Source: Acidimicrobiaceae bacterium
GTDB taxonomy: Bacteria > Actinomycetota > Acidimicrobiia > Acidimicrobiales > UBA8592
Direction of reading: 5' to 3'
DNA length: 62,602 nt
Assembly (NCBI GenBank): GCA_024641655.1
Contig: JAHECR010000021.1
Location: 1 to 62,602, forward strand
Each line of letters opens with the position of its first letter. Within the stretch, counting starts at the first letter, position 1. Of the stretch, positions 24,431 through 35,305 are shown piece by piece. The notes below the pieces were generated by a model. That model did no database searches. It was not told the DNA's origin and worked only from the letters and a program-made list of their open reading frames with translations. The translations under genes were made by a program, and so were the position numbers.

Positions 24431-25513
24431 GTGGCTGAGCTACGGCGCCTCTGGCTCCAGGAGTTCCGCAACTACGTCGAGCTCGATGTCACCTTCGAGC
24501 CCGGACGGGTCGTCATCGCGGGTCGCAACGGCCAGGGCAAGTCGAACCTGCTCGAGGCGATTGGATACCTGGGGACGCTCGGCTCGTTCCGTAGCGTGCC
24601 CAACGAGGCGCTGATCGCTCAGGGCAGCGACACCGCTGTGATACGCGGAGAAGCCGAATCGGGTACTCGCGCTTTGCTGATCGAGACCGAACTCAACCGC
24701 AGCCGACCCAACCGCGTCCAGGTCAACAAGCAACGGTTGTCTCCGGTCGGTGAGCTTGTCGGGATGCTCCCCATGACGATGTTCGGACCGGACGATCTCG
24801 ACCTCGTGAAGGACGGACCGGCGTTGCGGCGCAGGTACCTCGATGATCTCCTCGTCCAGCTCCATCCGCGCAACGAACAACTGCGAGCGGAGCTGGATCG
24901 AGTCCTGCGACAGCGCAACGCGTTGTTGCGCCAGGCGCGGGGACGCTCGAGCCGCGACATCGATGACACGCTCTCGGTCTGGAACACGAAGCTCGCCGAG
25001 GTGGGTGAGGCGTGGGCTTCCGCGCGTGCGGACCTGGTCGATCGCCTTGCCCCTGAGGCTGACGCGGCCTACGAGCAACTGGCGGGCGCATCGCATCGCG
25101 TCACGATGCGCTACGAGCCGCAATGGCGGACCTCGGGTTTGCTGGTGAGTCTCGAGCGACTCCGTGACGACGAGCTCCGGCGGGGCGTGACGCTGGTGGG
25201 GCCACACCGCGACGAGCTGGACATCAGCCTCTCGGCCATGCCGGCGCGGACGCAGGCGTCCCAGGGCGAGCAGCGGACCCTTGCGCTGGCGCTGCGAATC
25301 GCAGGTCACCACGTGGTCGGGATGACGCGGGGTACGAGCCCTCTGCTGCTGCTCGATGACGTGTTCTCGGAGCTCGACCCCCAGCGGGCGTCGGCGTTGC
25401 TGGGGCTCCTGGTCGCCGAACAGACCTTCGTGACGACCGCCGGTGCCATCCCGATGTTCGACGGCGAGGTTCAACAGTTCGTGGTCGAAGCGGGTGTCGT
25501 GCGTCGAGGCTGA
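24431..25513 (+). CDS. recF: DNA replication and repair protein RecF
   Basis: An SMC-like ATPase of 360 residues that, with RecO and RecR, loads RecA at gaps. Walker A GRNGQGKSNLLEAIGYL lies at about 35-50, signature-type motif SQGEQRTLALALRIA at about 275, and Walker B LLLLDDVFSELD at about 305. The central part (KDGPALRRRYLDDLLVQL) is helical. GTG at 24431 gives the standard LxLxxFRNY N-terminus. It begins 21 bp after dnaN. Confidence 0.96.
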   Translation: MAELRRLWLQEFRNYVELDVTFEPGRVVIAGRNGQGKSNLLEAIGYLGTLGSFRSVPNEALIAQGSDTAVIRGEAESGTRALLIETELNRSRPNRVQVNKQRLSPVGELVGMLPMTMFGPDDLDLVKDGPALRRRYLDDLLVQLHPRNEQLRAELDRVLRQRNALLRQARGRSSRDIDDTLSVWNTKLAEVGEAWASARADLVDRLAPEADAAYEQLAGASHRVTMRYEPQWRTSGLLVSLERLRDDELRRGVTLVGPHRDELDISLSAMPARTQASQGEQRTLALALRIAGHHVVGMTRGTSPLLLLDDVFSELDPQRASALLGLLVAEQTFVTTAGAIPMFDGEVQQFVVEAGVVRRG

Positions 25514-25548
25514 CGGCTTCCATCGGATCGGGGTCCTAAGATCGCCAC

Positions 25549-25875
25549 ATGCCATGGGAACCGCTACCCGATCCCGTCGGTGAGCCGACTCCGCTGGGTC
25601 GACCGCTCGACGCGCTGATGGCGCGGCTCGTGGGCTCGTCCGGTGGAGCAACGACGGCCACCGAGGTGATCTTCGATCGCTGGCCCGACATCATCGGCGC
25701 GGGTCTTGCGCAGTTCTCGCGGCCGGCGCGCATCGAGGATCGCTGCCTGGTGGTGGCGGTGAACGACGCCGCCATGGGAGCGGAGCTGCGGTGGCAGGTT
25801 TCGACGATCGTCCGGCGCATCACGGAGCTGGCCGGGAGTTGTCCAATCGACCGCGTCCGGGTCGTCACCACCTAG
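25549..25875 (+). CDS. DUF721/DciA-like protein
   Basis: A 108-residue DUF721 protein. DciA-type members help load the replicative helicase in bacteria lacking DnaC, and a DUF721 gene between recF and gyrB is typical for Actinomycetota. Seen: PLGRPLDALMARL, TEVIFDRWPDIIGAGLAQFSRP, LVVAVNDAAMGAELRWQ and a short C-terminal basic tail. TAAGAT ends 6 nt before the ATG, so the mRNA may be leaderless. It is short for the family and lacks a long N-terminal extension. Confidence 0.82.
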   Translation: MPWEPLPDPVGEPTPLGRPLDALMARLVGSSGGATTATEVIFDRWPDIIGAGLAQFSRPARIEDRCLVVAVNDAAMGAELRWQVSTIVRRITELAGSCPIDRVRVVTT

Positions 25876-25981
25876 CCCGCGCACCGTTCCACCGGGTTCG
25901 TCACCCCCGGCGCGATCGCTGCCGGTGGGTGGGTTCGGCACCTCGCCGTCAGCGCTGGCTGGTACAATGACAACGTCGTGA

Positions 25982-28003
<2,022 letters not shown>

Positions 28004-28098
28004 CCGGGAAGCCGAGAGGGTGCACCGGTCCATGCCAGGCACCGTCACGAACAACGCCCGCGTGACGAGCGGGTTCCTCGTCGTGGAGACGACCAACC

Positions 28099-30639
28099 AT
28101 GAGTGACCAGAGCGCACCCCCACCCGATGAGACACCTGCGGGCATCCAGGCGGTCGAGATCCAAGAAGAGATGGAGCAGTCGTTCCTCGACTACGCCATG
28201 TCGGTCATCGTCTCGCGTGCGCTTCCCGACGCCCGCGACGGTCTCAAGCCCGTCCACCGCCGCATTCTGTGGGGCATGTACGACACGCGGGTGTGGCCCG
28301 ATCGGTCCCACGTCAAGTGCGCCACCGTGGTGGGTGAGGTGATGGGGAAGTACCACCCCCACGGTGACTCGGCCATCTACGACGCGCTCGTTCGCCTGGG
28401 TCAGCCGTTCTCCCTGCGCCACCCGCTCATCGATCCCCACGGGAACTTCGGGTCTCCGAGTGATCCACCTGCGGCGATGCGCTACACCGAGTGCCGGCTG
28501 TCTCGCCTGGCGATGCACATGCTCGCCGACATCGATCAGAACACCGTTGACTTCGAGGACAACTTCAACGGCGCCAGCGAAGAGCCAGCGGTCCTGCCGG
28601 CACGGTTCCCGAACCTCCTGGTCAACGGAGGACAGGGGATCGCGGTCGGCATGGCCACCAACATCCCGCCGCACAATCTCGGCGAAGTTGCTGACGCCGC
28701 TACCCACCTGCTGTCGAATCCCGATGCCACCAACGAGGACCTCATGGCCTTCGTGAAGGGCCCGGACTTCCCGACCGGAGGCCAGATCCTCGGCCGTACC
28801 GGTATCCACCAGGCCTATACGACAGGTCGAGGATCGATCAAAGTGCGTGCGAAAGCCGAGATCGTCGAAGACGGCAAGAACACTATGATCGTCGTCACCG
28901 AGATTCCGTACCAGACGAGCCTCGAAGCCATCGAGGAAAAGGCGGCGGAGCTCGTCGACCGCCGCGAGATCGAAGGCATTCGGACCATCCGCAACGAATC
29001 AGCCAAGGGAAGGACCCGGCTGGTGTTCGAGCTCAAGCGCGACGCGCCTGCGCTCGTGATCTTGAACCAGCTTTACAAGGGCACGCCGTTGCAGAGCTCG
29101 TTCGCCGTGAACATGGTCGCGCTCGACGACGGCATTCCGCGCACGATGACCCTGCGCGACACGCTGGTCGCGTGGGTCGGCCACCAGGTCGAGGTCCTCA
29201 CCCGGCGGACCCAGTTCCGGCTCGACAAAGCCCAACATGATCTGCACATCAACGAGGGGCTCCTCAAGGCGATCGAGGTCATCGACGCCATCATCACCGC
29301 CATCCGGGCCAGCGAGGACCGTGCCGCGGCGCGCGAGCGACTCATGGCTGAACCCTTTGAGTTCAGCGAGATCCAGGCCACCCACATCCTCGACATGACG
29401 TTGGGGCGCCTCACTCGTCTGGGCCGTGACGAGATCGAGGCGAAGGTCGTCGAGCTTCGCGAAACCATCGCCGAGCTCGAGTCGATTCTCGCCGACGACA
29501 CGAAACTGCGCGGCGTCATCATCGAGGAGCTGGCCGCGATCCGCGAGGAGTTCGCGACCGAGCGTCGCAGCGAGCTTGCGATCGACCCCGGTGAGTTCGC
29601 GATCGAAGACCTCATCGACGACGAGGATCTGGTGTTCACGCTGAGTGCCGGCGGCTACGTCAAGACCGTCTCGGCCGCGGAGTTTCGTAGTCAGGGACGC
29701 GGCGGTCGCGGTGTAGCCGGCGCGGCACTCAAGGACGAAGACGTAGTGGTGCAGGTGCTGCACACGTCGGCGCACGCCTACCTGCTGTTCTTCACGAACT
29801 TCGGCAAGGTCTATCGCCTCAAGGCGCACGAGGTGCCGATGACCACGCGCACGGCGCGTGGCACCGCCATTGTGAATCTGTTGCAGTTCGCTCCGGAGGA
29901 GAAGATCGCGACGGTGATCGACACGCGCGACTACGAGACCAATCGGTATCTCGTCTTCGCGACCCGAAATGGTCTCGTGAAGAAGACCAAGTTCAACGAG
30001 TACGACAAGTCTCGCCGCGACGGGCTCATTGCGATCAACCTGCGGGAGAACGACGAATTGGTTCGCGTCATTGCGACCAACGGCGAAGACGATATCTGTC
30101 TCGTCAGCAGCAACGGTCGGCTGATGCGATTCCACGAAGACGAAGTTCGGGCGATGGGTCGTGCCGCTGCGGGCGTTCGGGGCATGAAGCTGCGTCCCGG
30201 TGACGAGGTCGTTTCGCTGAACTCCGTCCGCGAGGGTTCGATGCTGTTGCTGGTCACCGACGGGGGCTACGGCAAACGCACCGACATGGAAGCATTCACC
30301 GCGAAACATCGCGGTGGCCAGGGCGTCACCGCGATGAAGCTCGCCGCGGACAAGGGGCGCCTTGTGGCCAGTCGGGCCGTCGGTGACGGCGACGAGGTGC
30401 TCCTCGTGTCCACCAAGGGCGTGCTGATCCGTATCCCGGTCGATACCATCTCGTTGCAGGGGCCCTACGCAACCGGGGTCAAGGTAATGGCCGTCGGCGC
30501 GGACGAGCACGTGGCTGCGGTCGCCCCGGTCCTGCAGGCCGAGGTCGACGAAGCCGACGAGGCAGGGGAGAGCGACGACCTGCTCGATGAGGTTGACGAG
30601 GAGCCGGCCGTCGGCTCCGAAGGCGACGACGCCAGCTAG
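28099..30639 (+). CDS. gyrA: DNA gyrase subunit A
   Basis: The 846-residue breakage-rejoining subunit. The catalytic Tyr is in [11 protein letters not shown] (about residue 128); the quinolone-resistance region reads [17 protein letters not shown], with Ser and Asp at the positions equivalent to E. coli Ser83 and Asp87, the susceptible state. The C-terminal half has six beta-pinwheel repeats, including the GyrA box QGRGGRG. The last about 30 residues are very acidic ([22 protein letters not shown]), a tail that modulates supercoiling in other gyrases. Confidence 0.97.
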   Translation: MSDQSAPPPDETPAGIQAVEIQEEMEQSFLDYAMSVIVSRALPDARDGLKPVHRRILWGMYDTRVWPDRSHVKCATVVGEVMGKYHPHGDSAIYDALVRLGQPFSLRHPLIDPHGNFGSPSDPPAAMRYTECRLSRLAMHMLADIDQNTVDFEDNFNGASEEPAVLPARFPNLLVNGGQGIAVGMATNIPPHNLGEVADAATHLLSNPDATNEDLMAFVKGPDFPTGGQILGRTGIHQAYTTGRGSIKVRAKAEIVEDGKNTMIVVTEIPYQTSLEAIEEKAAELVDRREIEGIRTIRNESAKGRTRLVFELKRDAPALVILNQLYKGTPLQSSFAVNMVALDDGIPRTMTLRDTLVAWVGHQVEVLTRRTQFRLDKAQHDLHINEGLLKAIEVIDAIITAIRASEDRAAARERLMAEPFEFSEIQATHILDMTLGRLTRLGRDEIEAKVVELRETIAELESILADDTKLRGVIIEELAAIREEFATERRSELAIDPGEFAIEDLIDDEDLVFTLSAGGYVKTVSAAEFRSQGRGGRGVAGAALKDEDVVVQVLHTSAHAYLLFFTNFGKVYRLKAHEVPMTTRTARGTAIVNLLQFAPEEKIATVIDTRDYETNRYLVFATRNGLVKKTKFNEYDKSRRDGLIAINLRENDELVRVIATNGEDDICLVSSNGRLMRFHEDEVRAMGRAAAGVRGMKLRPGDEVVSLNSVREGSMLLLVTDGGYGKRTDMEAFTAKHRGGQGVTAMKLAADKGRLVASRAVGDGDEVLLVSTKGVLIRIPVDTISLQGPYATGVKVMAVGADEHVAAVAPVLQAEVDEADEAGESDDLLDEVDEEPAVGSEGDDAS

Positions 30640-30664
30640 GCCGGCCTGCGCTGAGAGCGCCGGC
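30640..30664 (+). terminator. Hairpin after gyrA
   Basis: GCGCT (30648-30652) and AGCGC (30656-30660), extended by GCCG and CGGC outside a small bulge, can form a GC-rich hairpin directly after the gyrA stop codon. No T-run. Confidence 0.35.
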
Positions 30665-30717
30665 TGCAACGCACTTCCCCCACGTGAGAACCCGACGTGC
30701 AAGGAAGGCTTCGTCCC

Positions 30718-31155
30718 ATGGTTCGATCCGATGAACCGTCCCCCGGGTCCACGCGCGGACAGGCGGTCACGCTGACCGCGGTCGTCCTGTGGGTGGTCGC
30801 CGGCACGATTTTGCTGCTCGGGGTGCTGACCGATCGAGCGGTCGGATTCGCCCGCGCCCAGAGCGCAGCTGATGCCGCGGCGCTTGCGGGGGCCCATGGC
30901 CCCGAGGCGGCGGCAACCGTCGCCGGCGCCAACGGCGCGGTCATCGTGGCGTCGTTCGGCGACGCTGCGGGAATCCAGCTCGAGGTCGAGCTCGGTGGCG
31001 CCCATGCCCGCGCCCGCGCCGTGAGGGAGCGTTTCGATGTCTGGCCGATGCTCCCGTCAGAAGCCGTGCGACCTGCCCGTGACGAACCATGCCATCAACT
31101 CCGCATCGACTATCCCGTAGACTTCCCGATGTGCCAAACGACGCCGACTCGTTGA
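30718..31155 (+). CDS. TadG/TadE-like N-terminal membrane protein
   Basis: A 145-residue protein with the pattern of Flp-pilus TadG-like N-terminal domains: RGQAVTLTAVVLWVVAGTILLLG forms one membrane helix (about 14-40) and is followed by AQSAADAAALAGA, the hallmark of the family. The rest is a short exported domain with two Cys. AAGGAAGG lies 9 nt before the ATG at 30718. No tad secretion genes are in the window, so it may be an orphan pseudopilin-like protein. Confidence 0.65.
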   Translation: MVRSDEPSPGSTRGQAVTLTAVVLWVVAGTILLLGVLTDRAVGFARAQSAADAAALAGAHGPEAAATVAGANGAVIVASFGDAAGIQLEVELGGAHARARAVRERFDVWPMLPSEAVRPARDEPCHQLRIDYPVDFPMCQTTPTR

Positions 31156-31187
31156 CCGGGCCGCGCGCCCAGGAGGGCCCCGGTTCC

Positions 31188-31883
31188 GTGTCCACATCCA
31201 GCGAGCCCGATGACGAAGGTCTCGTGGATCTCTATGACGCCGAGGCCGACCTCGGCGGGTTCGACAACGAGTACGACGAACCCGAAGGTGGCCGCGACGA
31301 TTTCACCGACGCGCCGTTCCTGTTCGGCGACGGACTCGACCCCTACGACGACGAGGAGCTCGTCGTCGTGCCTCCGGGCGCGCCAGCCATGTACCGGCTC
31401 GACCAGACGCCGGTGCAGGAGCGGCCGCTCCCGCGAATGTCCCATGCCGAACGTCGTCGCCGGGTTCGCCTCCAGGCGCGACGAGTGCGCCGGATCGTCC
31501 GCCACGTCGAGCCCTGGTCGGTGCTCAAGATCTCGTTGATGTTCTACGCGTGCCTGTGGGTGATCTTCCTTGTTGCCGGCTTCATGATGTGGGGCGTTGC
31601 GGAGTCCTCGGGCACCGTGGGCAAGGTCGAGAGCCTCATCCGTGAGCTGTTCGCCCTCGACACGTTCACCTTCGATGCCGCGCAGATCTTCCGGGGCTAT
31701 GCGCTCGGAGGTCTGGCATTGGCGATAGCGGGCACGACGTTCAACGTGTTGATGTGTCTGCTCTTCAACCTGATCAGCGATCTGACCGGCGGTCTCCGTA
31801 TCACGATGATCGAGGAGGAGACGGCTCGCCCGACCCCGCCCCGCCGACGTCGACGTCGGCCGCCGCCTCGGCGACGTCTCTGA
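31188..31883 (+). CDS. DUF3566 transmembrane protein
   Basis: A 231-residue protein of the DUF3566 family, found right after gyrA in actinobacteria (mycobacterial Rv0007 position). The acidic N-terminal half (about 1-95) is disordered. A basic stretch (RRRRVRLQARRVRRIVRHV) leads into the family domain with two membrane segments (SLMFYACLWVIFLVAGFMMWG and YALGGLALAIAGTTFNVLMCLLFNLISDLTGGL). AGGAGGG 10 nt before GTG 31188 fixes the start; earlier starts would overlap the upstream gene. Function unknown. Confidence 0.85.
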   Translation: MSTSSEPDDEGLVDLYDAEADLGGFDNEYDEPEGGRDDFTDAPFLFGDGLDPYDDEELVVVPPGAPAMYRLDQTPVQERPLPRMSHAERRRRVRLQARRVRRIVRHVEPWSVLKISLMFYACLWVIFLVAGFMMWGVAESSGTVGKVESLIRELFALDTFTFDAAQIFRGYALGGLALAIAGTTFNVLMCLLFNLISDLTGGLRITMIEEETARPTPPRRRRRRPPPRRRL

Positions 31884-31954
31884 GGGACCCGGTGGTTGCG
31901 GGGTTGGGGCTCGCGACCGGTATGGTGTGCAGCTGCCGCCGGGGCACCGGCCAC

Positions 31955-32028
<74 letters not shown>

Positions 32029-32035
32029 CGGCAAC

Positions 32036-32141
32036 TCTCCCTCTGGTCGAGTTGCTCGCAGTTCCGACCGCTGGTCGCAACTGCGGGTTGGCGGTGAGAG
32101 CGCTGCGTTCGTGGGGCACGTCTCCCTCTGGTCGGGTTGCT
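32036..32141. repeat. Imperfect direct repeat between tRNA-Ile and small ORF
   Basis: TCTCCCTCTGGTCGAGTTGCT at 32036-32056 recurs at 32121-32141 with one change (85 bp apart), and each copy is followed by a related GACCGCTG segment. It looks like a local duplication; no gene is seen in it. Confidence 0.7.
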
Positions 32142-32204
32142 TGTTCTGACCGCTGCTCCAGTTGCTTGCGGTCGGGGGAGGTTGCGTGGCACTACGCTGC
32201 AGGG

Positions 32205-32336
32205 ATGCGGTTGTTGCGACGGGTCCTGTTGGCGCTGGCTGGCGCGGCCGGTATCGCCGGGGTGCTGCGCGTGCGTGGAACCGGTGGCGTTCCCCCGCAA
32301 AGTGGCGGGTGGCGAGAGCTCGAGATCGACGACTGA
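32205..32336 (+). CDS. Small putative membrane-anchored peptide
   Basis: A 43-codon ORF, MRLLRRVLLALAGAAGIAGVLRVRG..., with a basic start and an Ala/Leu-rich hydrophobic stretch, ending 3 bp before the GTG of the next gene. TACGCT ends 6 nt before the ATG in the same leaderless layout used by neighbours. No family recognised; it could be a real small protein or a leader for the downstream gene. Confidence 0.5.
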   Translation: MRLLRRVLLALAGAAGIAGVLRVRGTGGVPPQSGGWRELEIDD

Positions 32337-32339
32337 CCG

Positions 32340-33338
32340 GTGCCTCGCGTCGGAGTGCTCGGGCTTGGCGCGGTGGGAGCCCAGGTCACCCGTCAGTTGC
32401 TGGCCACCGGCGCGGTCGACGAGGTCGTCGTGTCCGATGTCGACCAGCGGAGGCTCTCCAGCCGTGCCGAAGAACTGGGGCCGGGAGTCACCGTCGCCGC
32501 TTCGGGGCTCGACGGGCTCGATGGGCTCGACGCCGTCGCATTGTGCACCCCTGCGGGTCACCACCTCGAACCTGCTCGCCGGGCGGTCCTGGCGCGCATC
32601 CCTGTGGTCTCGATCTCCGATCGTCCGAGCGAAGTCCGGAGCCTGTTGACCCTCGGCGCACGCGCGGCCCGTCGAGGGACCTGGGTGATCGCCGCCGCAG
32701 GCTTTTCGCCCGGAGTGAGCTGCCTGCTCGCCAGATGGCTTGCCCGGGAGTTCGACGTCGTCGACGAGATTCACGTCGCCAAGGACGGCACCGGCGGTCC
32801 GGCGTGCGCCCGGCAGCACCATCGTGCGCTCAAGTCACCCTCGCTTGACTGGCGAGATGGCGAGTGGACACGGAGGCCGGGCGGTTCCGGGCGGGAGCTG
32901 GCGTGGTTCCCAGAGCCGGTGTCGGCAGCTGACTGCTACCGCGCCGCGCTCGCTGATGCGCTGGTCCTGCAACCGGTCTTCTCCGACGCGAGGCGGATCA
33001 CGGCCCGGCTGTCGGCGAGCCGACAGGATCGGTTCACTTCGTGGCTGCCGATGCTCACGCCTCCCCACGCCGATGGCGGGGTCGGCGCGGTTCGCGTCGA
33101 GGTGCGAGGCCGGCGCGAGGGCATGCACCAGACGCGTGTCGCGGGTGGGGTTGCCACACCGTCGACGGCCGCGGCAGCGATGGTCGGTGTCGTCGTGGAA
33201 CGTCTGCTCGCGTCCGACGCCATACTCCCGATGCCCGGGGCTTTCGGCGTCGCGAAGCTTGCCGACCCAGGGGCGCTGCTCCGCGAACTTCGCGGTCGTG
33301 GCATCACGCTCCAAGAGTTCGTGGGTCTCGGTCTGTGA
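32340..33338 (+). CDS. NAD(P)-binding saccharopine-dehydrogenase-like oxidoreductase
   Basis: A 332-residue protein with an N-terminal Rossmann fold (VGVLGLGAVGAQVTRQLLATG, then VVVSDVD as the second strand) and a C-terminal catalytic-type domain containing AAGFSPGVSCLLARWL and VAKDGTGGPACARQHH. The pattern matches saccharopine-dehydrogenase/Gfo-Idh-like NAD(P)-dependent enzymes. Substrate is unknown. GTG at 32340 lies 3 bp after the small ORF, so the two are probably co-transcribed. Confidence 0.7.
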   Translation: MPRVGVLGLGAVGAQVTRQLLATGAVDEVVVSDVDQRRLSSRAEELGPGVTVAASGLDGLDGLDAVALCTPAGHHLEPARRAVLARIPVVSISDRPSEVRSLLTLGARAARRGTWVIAAAGFSPGVSCLLARWLAREFDVVDEIHVAKDGTGGPACARQHHRALKSPSLDWRDGEWTRRPGGSGRELAWFPEPVSAADCYRAALADALVLQPVFSDARRITARLSASRQDRFTSWLPMLTPPHADGGVGAVRVEVRGRREGMHQTRVAGGVATPSTAAAAMVGVVVERLLASDAILPMPGAFGVAKLADPGALLRELRGRGITLQEFVGLGL

Positions 33339-33455
33339 CCAGATGATCCTGCCGGACCAGGGCTTTCGTACCTTTTCGTGACGGTCTGTGGTCGAAAACC
33401 GCAGGTCGAGCAATCCGCTCCTTAGGACTGGGCAAAGTCCCCCAGAGAATTTTCG

Positions 33456-33482
33456 CTCAAGGTGCTGGAGATTTGAGTCGAA
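33456..33482 (+). promoter_or_regulatory. Candidate sigma-FliA promoter of the FliA-type gene
   Basis: CTCAAG (33456-33461), 17 nt, then CGAA (33479-33482), about 70 bp before the start codon. Written as CTCA-N17-GTCGAA it is one base from the CTCA-N15-17-GCCGAA pattern I recall for Actinoplanes FliA. It suggests autoregulation and matches the HDOD promoter at 6106-6132 in half-sites and spacing. Confidence 0.55.
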
Positions 33483-33553
33483 GGTTCAACCGCACATCCA
33501 AACGATGTCGGACGAACCCCAGTTGTCCACCGTCGCAGAAGGATGCGGAGACG

Positions 33554-34456
33554 ATGCCATTCCTCGTGGATGTCGCAGATGCGAAAGGGCGATTGATGCG
33601 TTCGACCAACCAAGAAGCCGCACACCTCTCTGTGTTGATCGAGCAGCACCTGCCGCTCGTGAAACACGTGGTGTACCAAGTTGCGGTGCACTTCCCCCGT
33701 CACGTGGACCGAGACGATCTGGCCCGGGCCGGGGCACTTGGTCTGGTCGAAGCAGCCCGACGCTACGACGATGCCCGAGGAGTTCCCTTCGAACGCTTCG
33801 CGGCGCAGCGCATTCGCGGCGCGATCCTCGACGCGGCTCGGGCCGCCGACTGGGCCCCTCGCTCGGTCCGCACTCTCGCCCGGCGCTTGGAAGGTGTCGA
33901 GCAGCGTCTTGCCACCGAGCTCGGCCGCCTCCCCAATCCCGAGGAGAAGGCCGAAGCGCTCGGGATGTCGCTGGCGGAGCTGAACCGCCTGCAGGACCGC
34001 ATGTTCCGATCCGTCGTGCTGGCCCTCGAGCACGAGGTCTACGAAGGTGCTGACGAAGACCTCATGCTCGTCGACGTCCTCCCCGACAGCACCACGCGTG
34101 AACCGTGTGAGGAGATGGAACACCGCGAGCTGCACTCCTATCTCACCGACGCCGTCGACCTTCTCCCCGAGCGCCACCGCATCGTCGTGGTCGGGTACTT
34201 CCTCGAAGGACGCACCTCGCAGGAGTTGGCAGACTTCCTCGGGGTCACCGAGAGCCGGATCTCCCAGCTCCGTTCGGAGGCGCTGAACATGCTGAAGGAA
34301 GGCATCGAGGCGCAGTACGACGGTTCGAGTGTCGAGGAGCCCGTCGGGGCTCGGGTGCAGCGACGCAAGGAGCGCTACGCCGACTCGATCGGCGAGGCGA
34401 GCAGCTGGAAGTCGCGGCTGAAGCCGGCGGTGAGTGTCGAAGCGGTCGTCTTCTGA
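33554..34456 (+). CDS. FliA/WhiG-type RNA polymerase sigma factor
   Basis: A group 3 sigma factor of 300 residues. Region 2 (about 20-90): HLPLVKHVVYQVAVHF, DRDDLARAGALGLVEAARRYD, FERFAAQRIRGAILDAARAADW; region 3 around 95-150; region 4 (about 205-260): LLPERHRIVVVGYFLEGRTSQELADFLGVTESRISQLRSEAL. This arrangement is typical of sigma-28 FliA (flagella) or WhiG (sporulation). ATG at 33554 is favoured; 33596 is an alternative. The C-terminal 40 residues are extra. No flagellar gene is in the window, so the regulon is unknown, but an identical-spacing promoter motif precedes this gene and the HDOD gene. Confidence 0.88.
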   Translation: MPFLVDVADAKGRLMRSTNQEAAHLSVLIEQHLPLVKHVVYQVAVHFPRHVDRDDLARAGALGLVEAARRYDDARGVPFERFAAQRIRGAILDAARAADWAPRSVRTLARRLEGVEQRLATELGRLPNPEEKAEALGMSLAELNRLQDRMFRSVVLALEHEVYEGADEDLMLVDVLPDSTTREPCEEMEHRELHSYLTDAVDLLPERHRIVVVGYFLEGRTSQELADFLGVTESRISQLRSEALNMLKEGIEAQYDGSSVEEPVGARVQRRKERYADSIGEASSWKSRLKPAVSVEAVVF

Positions 34457-34528
34457 TCCCTGGACGTCCCGGGGACGGTTCCTCTCGAAACCGCGCCCGT
34501 CCAGCCTGTCTCCGGGTTGCCCGGGGGC

Positions 34529-35305
34529 TCAGGACCGGACCATCTCGAGGAGTTCGTCGTGGATGACGCCGTTCGTGGCGATCCAACCCGCATGGTCGAC
34601 GAGCTCGGTTTCGCCGTCCCAGCGGGTGATGCGGCCACCACTTTCGGGGATGATCGTGAGCATGGGAGCGATGTCGTAGGTGCGTAGCTCGGGATCGAGC
34701 ATGCCCTCGATTCGACCGGTGGACACGAGCAGATAGCCGTAGCCATCACCCCAGGTCCTGGTCTTGGCCCCCGATCCGGTGACCGCGTCCAGTGCGCCAT
34801 GGGGCCACCACTGCTGGTCGAACGAGCTCGAGCAGATGCAGCTGTCGGCGACGGAGCCCACCTTCGACACGGCGACCGGTTCCCCGTTGTGTCGCGCGCC
34901 GCGTCCTCGTCCGGAGACGATGCACTCGTCCAGGGCGGGAATGGAGATGATGCCGATGGCGGGACCGTGTTCATCGATGACGCCCAACAGTGACGCGTAC
35001 AGGGGCACTCCGCGTACGAACGACGACGTGCCGTCGATGGGGTCGATGATCCATTGTCGTTGTCCGCCGCCGCCGCTCGTGCCGGCTTCCTCGCCGATGA
35101 TGGTGTCTCCCGGGTAGCGGGCGGCAATGGCCGCCCGGAGGTGGGCCTCTGCGGCGCGGTCGGCCTCGGTGACCTCGGAGCCGTCCCGCTTGTGTTCGAT
35201 GCGCAGGTCCTGTCGGCGAAAGTACTCGAGGGTCAACCCGGCGGCCTCGGCAGCGATTGTCGATGCGAACATGAGCAGCTCGTCGTCAATCGGCGGGGAG
35301 GTCAT
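34529..35305 (-). CDS. Inositol monophosphatase family protein
   Basis: A 258-residue magnesium-dependent phosphatase of the IMPase/HisN family. Metal and substrate motifs: GEEAG (about 77), WIIDPIDGTSSFVRG (about 90-104) and the C-terminal RTYDIAPMLTIIPESGGRI. It may act on inositol-1-phosphate, histidinol phosphate or another sugar phosphate; no his gene is near. ATG at 35305 overlaps the stop codon of the upstream acyltransferase gene (ATGA), so the two are translated together. Confidence 0.88.
   Translation of the reverse strand: MTSPPIDDELLMFASTIAAEAAGLTLEYFRRQDLRIEHKRDGSEVTEADRAAEAHLRAAIAARYPGDTIIGEEAGTSGGGGQRQWIIDPIDGTSSFVRGVPLYASLLGVIDEHGPAIGIISIPALDECIVSGRGRGARHNGEPVAVSKVGSVADSCICSSSFDQQWWPHGALDAVTGSGAKTRTWGDGYGYLLVSTGRIEGMLDPELRTYDIAPMLTIIPESGGRITRWDGETELVDHAGWIATNGVIHDELLEMVRS

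Noticed and set aside
28999..31005. A 668-codon open frame on the minus strand opposite gyrA
   Set aside because: Low-complexity composition and exact overlap with gyrA codons; gyrA has complete family motifs.
32835..33413. Minus-strand ORF opposite the dehydrogenase end
   Set aside because: Antisense to the conserved plus-strand gene, with no motif and no start signal.
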